Shown here in pieces: positions 57,626-64,000 of a DNA stretch of 64,000 nucleotides. How positions within the stretch are numbered: position 1 is the stretch's first letter; every line of letters starts with the position of its first letter. Below the pieces are notes generated by a model. That model was not told the DNA's origin. It made no database searches and saw only the letters and a program-made list of their open reading frames with translations. Source of the DNA: RGIG1902 sp034926865 (lineage in GTDB: Bacteria; Bacillota; Clostridia; Oscillospirales; Butyricicoccaceae); contig JAYFQP010000014.1 in NCBI GenBank assembly GCA_034926865.1, positions 62,001-126,000 on the forward strand. The letters run 5' to 3'. Position numbers and translations under genes: made by a program.

Positions 57626-57967
57626 ATGGAGAAAGACCTGTTGTCCACCATAGAGCAGGCGAAAGAGCTTATCTCTCAAAAAAAATACAAGGAATGTGAA
57701 GCTCTCATATGTGCCGCTATGTTTGAATATCCACATGACGCTGTTCCCCATAATCTCATGGGACTTATGCTGGAAAGCAGAAGCTCTCATATTGAAGCTA
57801 TGAAACACTTTCGCGCTGCGTATGCGCTTGATCCGGCGTATAAACCATCCTCATGGAATCTTGAGTGCTATGGGAACTTCACGATGCCCCACCCCTGTGC
57901 ATATTTCGAGCATGACTGTGAGACTAGCGAAATCCATTCCGAACTAAATGAGAGGCGGAAAAAGTAA
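57626..57967 (+). CDS. TPR-like small protein, first gene of the potassium operon
   Basis: The protein has 113 residues; AAGGAGG precedes the ATG. It has one or two tetratricopeptide-like helix pairs (AKELISQKKYKECEALICAA, then HNLMGLMLESRSSHIEAMKH with FRAAYALDPAYKPSSWNLEC). It ends directly at the start of the first TrkA gene, so it belongs to the operon. Similar small TPR proteins precede trkA genes in other Clostridia (from memory). Its partner may be the TrkA/TrkH complex, but this is not shown. Confidence 0.75.
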   Translation: MEKDLLSTIEQAKELISQKKYKECEALICAAMFEYPHDAVPHNLMGLMLESRSSHIEAMKHFRAAYALDPAYKPSSWNLECYGNFTMPHPCAYFEHDCETSEIHSELNERRKK

Positions 57968-58381
57968 ATGTACATCATAATAGCGGGATGCAGCAAGGTT
58001 GGGGCAATTCTTGTAAAAAAGTTCTCAGAAGAGGGGCATGACGTTGTTGTCATCGATCGCGACCCAGGCAACTTTGCCCAGTTGGGAAGCGGATGTAATT
58101 GTATGACAATAACTGGTATGCCGATAGACGAGGACGTTCTTAATGATGCCGGTATTAAAAAAGCAGATGCGTTAGCGGCAGTTACACCCGATGACAACAC
58201 AAATATTATGATTGCCCAAATCGCACAGCAGCTTTATATGGTACCCAAAGTGCTCGTGGAGACGGATGATCCGGAGAGGCAAAGCGTGTTAACCGTTATG
58301 GGGCTTAAAACAATATGTCCCACTACCCTCACGGTAGAGAGATTCTTTACCGAACTATTGAAAGGGGCGGCTGAGGAATGA
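57968..58381 (+). CDS. trkA: TrkA-N (RCK) domain protein, short
   Basis: The protein has 137 residues with a single Rossmann RCK-N domain: YIIIAGCSKVGAILVKKFSE with G-x-x-x-V-G, VIDRDPGNFAQLGSG, and AAVTPDDNTNIMIAQIAQQL. The usual C-terminal ligand domain (TrkA-C) is missing. It regulates potassium uptake by TrkH by binding NAD(H) or ATP/ADP. The glycine pattern starts G-C-S-K-V-G. It overlaps the second trkA by 4 bases; the two products may pair as unequal subunits. Confidence 0.85.
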   Translation: MYIIIAGCSKVGAILVKKFSEEGHDVVVIDRDPGNFAQLGSGCNCMTITGMPIDEDVLNDAGIKKADALAAVTPDDNTNIMIAQIAQQLYMVPKVLVETDDPERQSVLTVMGLKTICPTTLTVERFFTELLKGAAEE

Positions 58382-59046
58382 GAATAATGATCGTCGGCGG
58401 CGGAAATGTCGGGTATTACCTTATAAAAGCGCTGTTCGAAGAAAAACATCACATCATGATAATTGAAGCAGATCACTCTCGCTGCGAGCAAATCTCAACT
58501 GATTTTGATTCTAGCCGGGTGGAAGTTACACACGGCGATGGCACTGATGTAGAATGTCTGCGAGATGCAGGGATCTTTAGTATGGACGTACTGATCGCTG
58601 TGACGGGGCATGATCAGAACAATTTGGTAGCCTGTCAGCTTGCAAAAGATTATTTCGGAGTTAAGCGAACTATCGCCAGGGTTAAAAACCCAAAAAACAT
58701 CAGAGTATTCGAAAAGCTTGGAGTAGATTCTGTTATCAGCAGTACAGCACGAATCGCGGCCGCTATCGATCAAGAACTCGATTGGACGGATATTAATGAA
58801 CTGCTCAAAGAAAAATCTCTCAACGTTCGAATACGAAAAATAACCGTTGAGCCGGGCTCCATTTTTGAGGGAAAAAGTCTGGCGGAGCTTGGTCTTCCCA
58901 AAGGGATGATTCTTATATCTGTCCTTCGCAAGGATCAGGCAATAATACCAAGCGGAGATACACTTCTGCAAACAGGCGACATGGTTATTGCTATGGGAAG
59001 CGAAACAGATATCGCAAATACATTTGGGCAATATTCAAGTTTTTAA
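58378..59046 (+). CDS. trkA: TrkA protein with RCK-N and RCK-C domains
   Basis: The protein has 222 residues. RCK-N (residues 1-125) has MIVGGGNVGYYLIKALFEEK, IIEADHSRCEQ and IAVTGHDQNNLVACQLAK. RCK-C (about 140-215) has EPGSIFEGKSLAELGLPKGM and GDTLLQTGDMVIAMGS, the c-di-AMP-binding type fold in KtrA/TrkA proteins. It gates the TrkH channel encoded downstream. It overlaps the short trkA by ATGA. Confidence 0.9.
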   Translation: MRIMIVGGGNVGYYLIKALFEEKHHIMIIEADHSRCEQISTDFDSSRVEVTHGDGTDVECLRDAGIFSMDVLIAVTGHDQNNLVACQLAKDYFGVKRTIARVKNPKNIRVFEKLGVDSVISSTARIAAAIDQELDWTDINELLKEKSLNVRIRKITVEPGSIFEGKSLAELGLPKGMILISVLRKDQAIIPSGDTLLQTGDMVIAMGSETDIANTFGQYSSF

Positions 59047-59059
59047 CGGAGAGATATAA

Positions 59060-59167
59060 ATGAAAAGATTGATTACAACAGTTGCAGGAATCCTGGCAGA
59101 AGTGCTTTTTGCTGTAGGATTGATAGCTATAGGGTTTCTTGCAGCAGTTCTGACAATAGGAGTATAG
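59060..59167 (+). CDS. 35-residue membrane peptide in the Trk operon
   Basis: An ORF of 35 residues (begins MKRLITTVAGILAEVLFAVG) has GGAG 8 bases before its ATG and one hydrophobic helix for nearly its full length. It lies exactly between trkA and trkH (13 and 2 bases away). Small peptides such as KdpF stabilise potassium-transport complexes, so a similar role with TrkH is plausible but unproven. Confidence 0.7.
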   Translation: MKRLITTVAGILAEVLFAVGLIAIGFLAAVLTIGV

Positions 59168-59169
59168 CC

Positions 59170-60681
59170 ATGATTGAACGGCCAATTAATAAGTTCTATC
59201 CTATCTGTTATTTTATCGGTACGATTATTATGGTGTTGGGCGCTCTCCAGCTTTTTCCTGCCGTTGTCTCCGCATTGTATTCTGAATGGAGAATACTAAC
59301 GGTGTTTGTGCTTACCGCTTCAGTTACTGTTTTGATAGGAGCAGGTATGATAGCGGTAGGATACCGTTACCGGAGTATTAAGCTCAGTTTCGGAGAGGGT
59401 ACAATAGTTGCCTCAGGTGCCTGGCTTCTGGGAACACTGTTATGTGCGTTACCCTATTTCATGTCAGGAAACTATTTATCATACCTTGATTGCTGTTTTG
59501 ATGTGATGAGCGGGCTTACCACAACAGGCCTTACGTTGGTGCAAAACATGGATCATCTGTCCATGGGCATAAATATGTGGAGGCACATGCTCACATTTCT
59601 AGGCGGCCAAGGCATGGTTGTGCTGGCACTGACCTTTCTCACCAAATTTCAAAGCGGAGCCTACAAAATGTATGTGGGCGAAGGGAAAGACGAAAAGCTC
59701 TTTCCTAATGCGGTCAGCACCGCAAGGCAGATTTGGTATATAAGCCTTATCTACCTTGCTATAGGCACGGCTGCATTAATGATAGTCGCTGTTGGGGCGG
59801 GACTGGCTCCGGACATTGCCTTTTTCCATGGCATGTGGATATTTATGGCTGCGTGGAGCACCGGAGGCTTTGCTCCAATGAGTCAAAATATTCTGTATTA
59901 TCACAGCACTTTTTTTGAGCTTACCACCATGGTGTTTTTTATTATCGGCTCATTTAACTTTGCGCTGCACTATGCCGTACTGTCAGGAAAGCGGAAGGAG
60001 CTCCTCAAAAATATTGAGACTGTGACCTTCACGATCACAGTGACTCTTCTAACGCTCCTAACTACGCTGGGGCTCATGAAAAACAATGTCTACCCCGATG
60101 TGATGGCATTGTTCCGAAAAGGTTTTTATCAGCTAATATCAGGCCATACTACAACAGGATTTATGACGATATATGCAAAGCAGTTTTACTATGAGTGGGG
60201 AGATATCGCGTTGTTCGCCATCATTATCTCAATGATGCTTGGTGGAAGCGCCTGTTCCACGGCAGGTGGTTTTAAGGGCCTGCGCACAGGCATAATATTC
60301 TCCACCTTCAAAACAGAAGTCAGACGCATGCTGCTTCCGGAGTCGAGGATAAGCGGGCAGAAAATTCATCATATCAAGGATGTCGTTTTATCAGATGTGA
60401 CGATAAAAAGCGCTTTTCTTATTGTGGCAGCCTATATTGTCACTTTTGTCATGGGTACGGTTGTAGGTATGTTCGCTGGTTACCCTTTGGGAGAAGCTGC
60501 ATTTGAATGTGCGTCGGCAACCGGCAACGTTGGCCTCTCCATAGGTGTAACTACGGCGTCAATGCCTTCATTTCTCAAAGCCACTTATATATTTATCATG
60601 TGGCTTGGAAGGCTTGAGTTCATGTCTGTGCTGACTTTAGGAGCATATGTCATCAGAAAGGTCGGGAGAAAATGCGTGTAA
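59170..60681 (+). CDS. trkH: Potassium uptake channel TrkH/KtrB
   Basis: The protein has 503 residues. It shows the four pore repeats of the TrkH/KtrB family: SGLTTTGLTLV, AWSTGGFAPM, SGHTTTGFMTIY and ASATGNVGLSI, with about ten membrane helices and the GGSACSTAGGFKGLR intramembrane-loop region. It moves K+ (with H+ or Na+) under control of the TrkA proteins upstream. The next gene overlaps its end by 10 bases. Confidence 0.95.
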   Translation: MIERPINKFYPICYFIGTIIMVLGALQLFPAVVSALYSEWRILTVFVLTASVTVLIGAGMIAVGYRYRSIKLSFGEGTIVASGAWLLGTLLCALPYFMSGNYLSYLDCCFDVMSGLTTTGLTLVQNMDHLSMGINMWRHMLTFLGGQGMVVLALTFLTKFQSGAYKMYVGEGKDEKLFPNAVSTARQIWYISLIYLAIGTAALMIVAVGAGLAPDIAFFHGMWIFMAAWSTGGFAPMSQNILYYHSTFFELTTMVFFIIGSFNFALHYAVLSGKRKELLKNIETVTFTITVTLLTLLTTLGLMKNNVYPDVMALFRKGFYQLISGHTTTGFMTIYAKQFYYEWGDIALFAIIISMMLGGSACSTAGGFKGLRTGIIFSTFKTEVRRMLLPESRISGQKIHHIKDVVLSDVTIKSAFLIVAAYIVTFVMGTVVGMFAGYPLGEAAFECASATGNVGLSIGVTTASMPSFLKATYIFIMWLGRLEFMSVLTLGAYVIRKVGRKCV

Positions 60682-61190
60682 CTAAAGCCACTGTGGTTCT
60701 GCTGCTGTTGCTATTATTCCTGCCGTTTGGGTCAAACGCTCAAAGCGATTATGTCAGCAGCACGGACCTTATTGAGAAAGCTTCTTTATACGATGGCATA
60801 AATGTGTCTTACGTCGGAGAAGTCGTCGGAAATATTATGTATCGCGGTGAATATGCCTGGATTGGCATTAGTGATAATGCAAATACAATCAGCGTATATA
60901 TACCGGCATCCGAAGCAAAAAAGATAGAGCACGTAGGCGGATACCGCGTTGTTGGGGATACCGTTCAACTCACCGGTACATTTCACAGGGCATGCGCTGA
61001 ACATGGCGGAGATCTGGATATCCATGCCGATGTAATTACCGTTACGGAAAAAGGACATACTTTGGAAGACGATCCTTCAACTGGATTGCTGATTACAGCC
61101 GGAGGACTTTTCATATGCGCTCTGGCTGCAACAATATTCGTAGTAAGGAGGAGATTGTGCTATAATAGAATCAACCGTACAAACCGTTAA
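60672..61190 (+). CDS. Secreted OB-fold protein with C-terminal membrane anchor
   Basis: The protein has 172 residues. A signal peptide (residues 1-23, VVLLLLLLFLPFGSNAQ) leads to a beta-rich domain with VSYVGEVVGNIMYRGEYAWI, IPASEAKKIEHVGGYRVVGD and TGTFHRACAEHGGDLDIHAD, an OB-fold pattern of the YdeI/tRNA-anti type. A final membrane helix (about 141-160) is followed by basic residues. It is embedded in the potassium operon between trkH and the kinase gene. It may bind cell-surface ligands, but no function is known. Confidence 0.75.
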   Translation: MRVTKATVVLLLLLLFLPFGSNAQSDYVSSTDLIEKASLYDGINVSYVGEVVGNIMYRGEYAWIGISDNANTISVYIPASEAKKIEHVGGYRVVGDTVQLTGTFHRACAEHGGDLDIHADVITVTEKGHTLEDDPSTGLLITAGGLFICALAATIFVVRRRLCYNRINRTNR

Positions 61191-61206
61191 TTTGGAGGTG
61201 ATTCCG

Positions 61207-63162
61207 GTGAGCGAGGCAAAAAATGAGCGCATTCTGATTTGTCTTTCGCCGTCTCCGTCAGGCAGCAGCGTCATAAGCGCAGCTGTTAAGATGGCTCACG
61301 CATTCAGTGCCGAGCTGACTGCTCTGTATATTGAAACGCCGAAGCATGAAAAAATGAGCGAGCAAAACAGAATACAGCTCAAAAGCAACAGAAAGCTGGC
61401 CGAACAAAGCGGCGCCAAATTTGTATCCTCATACGGGGATGACGTGGCACTTCAGATCGCCGAATATGCCAAAGCTTGTGGCGCTACAAAGATTGTGATC
61501 GGGCGCCCGAACAATGGAAAAGTCTCCAAGAACGACATTCCACAGCGCCTTATGCAGCTTGTTCCCGAGCTTGAAATTTATATTATCCCACACAACTCCT
61601 ATCCGTATCCTAAAAAGTTAAAAAAACGCCTGTCAGGATTTTCGTGCAGATCGGCGCTGGTTACCCTTGGTATTCTATGCGCTGCAACCCTGCTGGGAGT
61701 GCTTCTGCAAGAAGCAGGCTTCACAGAAACAAATATAATAATGGTATATATACTGTCCGTGTTGTTTGTTTCTTTTCTGAGTGAAGGTTATGTATACGGG
61801 ATTGTTGCTTCAATACTAAGCGTGTTTGTTTTTAACTTTCTTTTTACTGAGCCACGGTTTACTTTCATGGCTTATGATGCAGGCTATCCTCTAACCTTTT
61901 TCGTAATGTTTACTGCGTCGATCCTGACCAGCTCACTCACCGTGAAGGTAAGAGAGGAGTCAAAATCAAATGCTCAAAAAGCGTACAGAACTGAAGTCCT
62001 GCTGACCGCCAGCCGTAATTTGCAGCATGCCGAAAGCGAAGATGAGATTCTCAACGAAACCGCGACTCAAATCATGAAGCTGCTGGGCCGGCCTGTCATC
62101 CTCTACCCAGTTTGCGGCGGAGCACTACAGAAGCCCTTTCTGCTTTACCCTCATGGCTTTGATAATAAAGGAATTGACGGCCCAGCGTGTGAGGCGGAAC
62201 GTTCCATAGCTGAATCTGTGTATCTAAACAACGAGCAGGCTGGTGCCACCATAGGGAATGATCCCAACGTGAAGTTCTGGTATCTTGCGGTGCGCGGCAA
62301 TGACAGCGTCCACGCTGTAGCGGGGATTTTCATAAGGCGCGGAGAACGCATCGGCGAATTTGAAAAGGATCTCCTGCTTGCTCTTCTTGGCGAATGCGGT
62401 GTGGCGATGGAAAAGCAACGTCTGAGGGAAAACCAGACTGCTCTTGCAATTGAAGCCCAACGCGAAAAATTGAGGGCTGATCTTTTACGGGCCATCTCCC
62501 ATGATCTAAGAACACCGCTCACCACCATCTCCGGAAATGCGGAGATACTGATGGGCAACCGGGTACCATTGGATGATGAACAGAAGCATAGGCTGTATAA
62601 CGACATCTATGAGGATTCTGCGTGGCTCATCAGCCTCGTGGAGAATCTCCTGTCTGTTACACGTATTGATAACAAAACGCTGGCGCTTAATATAAAACCA
62701 GAGCTTATTTCAGATGTAATCGACGAAGCGGTTGTATACACTGAGCGCCGCGCCAAACATCACCATCTTCAAGTATCGTTAGAAAACGAACTGCTGATGG
62801 TCAGGGTTGATGCGCCGCTAATCATACATGTGCTGGTAAACCTGATAGACAATGCGATAAAATATACGCCCGAGGGTTCCTGCATTACCATCTCTGCGAA
62901 GCTGAAGGAAGACAAAGTTCTTGTATCCGTAGCAGATGATGGCCCAGGCATAGCTGAGGACATAAAGCCGAAGCTTTTTGAAATGTTCTTCACCTATGGC
63001 AGCCCGAGGAGCGACGCTCGGCGAGGCCTCGGGATAGGCCTGGCGCTCTGCCAATCGATAATCACAGCGCATGGTGGCGAGATCTGGGTATCCGATAATA
63101 TACCTCATGGTACAGTCTTTACTTTTTCGCTTTCCGGAGAGGAGGAAATTTCCGATGCCTAA
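61207..63162 (+). CDS. kdpD: KdpD-like sensor histidine kinase lacking the N-terminal KdpD domain
   Basis: The protein has 651 residues from the GTG at 61207, with GGAGG 8 bases upstream. Order: USP-like domain (about 10-135), four membrane helices of the DUF4118 type (about 145-245), a GAF-like region (about 265-410), HisKA with AISHDLRTPLTTISGNAEIL, and HATPase with LIDNAIKYTPEG, DDGPGIA and RGLGIGLALCQS. The usual KdpD N-terminal ATP-binding domain (about 200 residues) is missing. KdpD senses potassium limitation or turgor; here it is linked to a Trk operon without any kdpFABC genes. Confidence 0.9.
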   Translation: MSEAKNERILICLSPSPSGSSVISAAVKMAHAFSAELTALYIETPKHEKMSEQNRIQLKSNRKLAEQSGAKFVSSYGDDVALQIAEYAKACGATKIVIGRPNNGKVSKNDIPQRLMQLVPELEIYIIPHNSYPYPKKLKKRLSGFSCRSALVTLGILCAATLLGVLLQEAGFTETNIIMVYILSVLFVSFLSEGYVYGIVASILSVFVFNFLFTEPRFTFMAYDAGYPLTFFVMFTASILTSSLTVKVREESKSNAQKAYRTEVLLTASRNLQHAESEDEILNETATQIMKLLGRPVILYPVCGGALQKPFLLYPHGFDNKGIDGPACEAERSIAESVYLNNEQAGATIGNDPNVKFWYLAVRGNDSVHAVAGIFIRRGERIGEFEKDLLLALLGECGVAMEKQRLRENQTALAIEAQREKLRADLLRAISHDLRTPLTTISGNAEILMGNRVPLDDEQKHRLYNDIYEDSAWLISLVENLLSVTRIDNKTLALNIKPELISDVIDEAVVYTERRAKHHHLQVSLENELLMVRVDAPLIIHVLVNLIDNAIKYTPEGSCITISAKLKEDKVLVSVADDGPGIAEDIKPKLFEMFFTYGSPRSDARRGLGIGLALCQSIITAHGGEIWVSDNIPHGTVFTFSLSGEEEISDA

Positions 63163-63874
63163 GCCCTTAATATTGGTAGTTGAGGACGACAGACCCGTGC
63201 GAAATCTGATCTCGCTAACACTTGAGACACAAGGTTATCGTTACAAGACTGCAGAAAAGGCCAGTGAAGCAATCATGGCATCTGTGTCCTATCAGCCGGA
63301 TCTTATTATTCTTGATCTTGGCCTGCCGGATATGGATGGCGTTGAAATTATCAGAAAGACACGCACCTGGTCCAACATGCCGATCATAGTTGTCAGCGCC
63401 AGGGGCGAAGATTCTGACAAAATTGCGGCACTAGATGCCGGTGCGGACGATTATCTGACAAAGCCTTTCAGCGTTGACGAGTTACTTGCTCGCCTGCGCG
63501 TCGCCCTAAGGCGGCTTCAGTTTATGCAGAACTCAAGTGCTGACAGTACAGTATTCGTTAACGGAGGGCTGACTATCGATTATGCTGCCGGCTGCGCTTA
63601 TATTGACGGCAGTGAAATACACCTCTCACCTATTGAATATAAGCTCCTGTGCCTGATGTCCCGCAACGTAGGCAAGGTTCTCACACACAACAGTTTTCTA
63701 AAGGAGATTTGGCAAAATACTCTGCCAAATGATACCCCCTCCCTACGCGTCTACATGGCCACGCTCAGGAAAAAGATCGAGATGCCCATGGGCCAAAAAC
63801 TGATTCAGACTCACGCAGGAATAGGCTACCGCATGCTGAGGCTGCCTGCGGATGATTTAGGGCCTAAGGAATAA
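63155..63874 (+). CDS. kdpE: KdpE-type response regulator
   Basis: The protein has 239 residues from the ATG at 63155, with GGAGG 9 bases upstream; it overlaps the kinase stop by 8 bases. The receiver domain has VVEDDRPVRN, the phospho-acceptor Asp in LILDLGLPDMDG, and TKPF. The OmpR-type winged helix has SPIEYKLLCLMSRNVGKVLT and LRVYMATLRKKIE. It is probably phosphorylated by the kinase encoded upstream and controls the potassium genes of this operon or others elsewhere. Confidence 0.95.
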   Translation: MPKPLILVVEDDRPVRNLISLTLETQGYRYKTAEKASEAIMASVSYQPDLIILDLGLPDMDGVEIIRKTRTWSNMPIIVVSARGEDSDKIAALDAGADDYLTKPFSVDELLARLRVALRRLQFMQNSSADSTVFVNGGLTIDYAAGCAYIDGSEIHLSPIEYKLLCLMSRNVGKVLTHNSFLKEIWQNTLPNDTPSLRVYMATLRKKIEMPMGQKLIQTHAGIGYRMLRLPADDLGPKE

Positions 63875-64000
63875 AGCTACTGGAAATATAGTGTCTGAAA
63901 GTAACAAGTAGTACCTCACACAGCAAACCGGCTAACCTCAGGCCTTTCCCAAAAGCTCCGTCGGATTTATGTATCTAACAAATAACTTATGACGAATGAT

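Noticed and set aside
1..64000. CRISPR arrays, tRNA genes, rRNA genes and insertion sequences
   Set aside because: Reading both strands by eye showed no regularly spaced repeats, no cloverleaf-like genes and no transposase; short tRNA-like elements could still be missed without a covariance search.

Overview
The window joins about 38.7 kb of an integrated temperate phage (positions 1 to about 38,735) to about 25 kb of host chromosome. The host looks like a spore-forming or formerly spore-forming Bacillota of class Clostridia, probably an anaerobic gut relative. This rests on strong GGAGG-type ribosome sites, a SigK-type sigma factor, a sporulation-style polysaccharide deacetylase, an Ogg1-type glycosylase, a DUF4914 kinase-fold protein and Trk/KdpDE potassium genes. 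The species cannot be named from the sequence. I saw no tRNA, rRNA, CRISPR array or insertion sequence.

Phage layout. The left edge lies inside the lysis region (two small membrane proteins, minus strand; the rest is outside the window). One plus-strand cargo gene with its own promoter follows. A long minus-strand block then runs, read from right to left: immunity switch and small early genes (36.5-32.4 kb), recombination and replication genes (YqaJ exonuclease, RecT, DnaD-like initiator; 32.4-29.6 kb), a DUF1064 nuclease, terminase subunits, portal, a Prp-type protease, scaffold, N4-gp56-type capsid protein, Ala-rich fibre, Kelch-like receptor protein, XkdX, adaptor, tail nozzle, an internal virion protein, and a single 12.7-kb gene for a 4,242-residue polyvalent protein. 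The lack of tape-measure, sheath and tube genes points to a short-tailed (podovirus-like) particle. The giant protein carries an ADP-ribosyltransferase, an N6-adenine methylase, a Strawberry-notch-type helicase, a second Rossmann domain, a zincin peptidase and an LPD38-like tail. It is probably ejected with the DNA to protect and take over the incoming genome. The CI-like repressor and a large serine integrase are on the plus strand, and the integrase ends exactly where a host deacetylase gene fragment begins (attachment site).

The most unusual signal is inside the giant gene. Its low-complexity linkers contain three same-strand +1-frame ORFs, each with a good ribosome-binding site and a natural-looking protein composition (one TnpV-like). 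These look like genes nested inside a gene. The shared N-terminal motif of scaffold and capsid next to a Prp protease is a second coherent system.

Host layout. After the deacetylase fragment come a Crp/Fnr regulator with a divergent ECF-type membrane protein, a MarR-ABC-ABC efflux locus with an asymmetric ATPase pair, DUF4914, guaB, ogg1, an FMN reductase, a beta-lactamase-family hydrolase with a strong promoter, asparaginase, GDPD phosphodiesterase and a GPH/MFS transporter. A sigK gene follows that stops near the codon where sigK is split by skin elements in other species. After a gene-poor 1.1 kb with a perfect 30-bp inverted repeat comes a potassium operon (TPR, two TrkA, a 35-residue membrane peptide, TrkH, OB-fold protein, short KdpD, KdpE). 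Two sporulation genes are therefore broken or split within one window.
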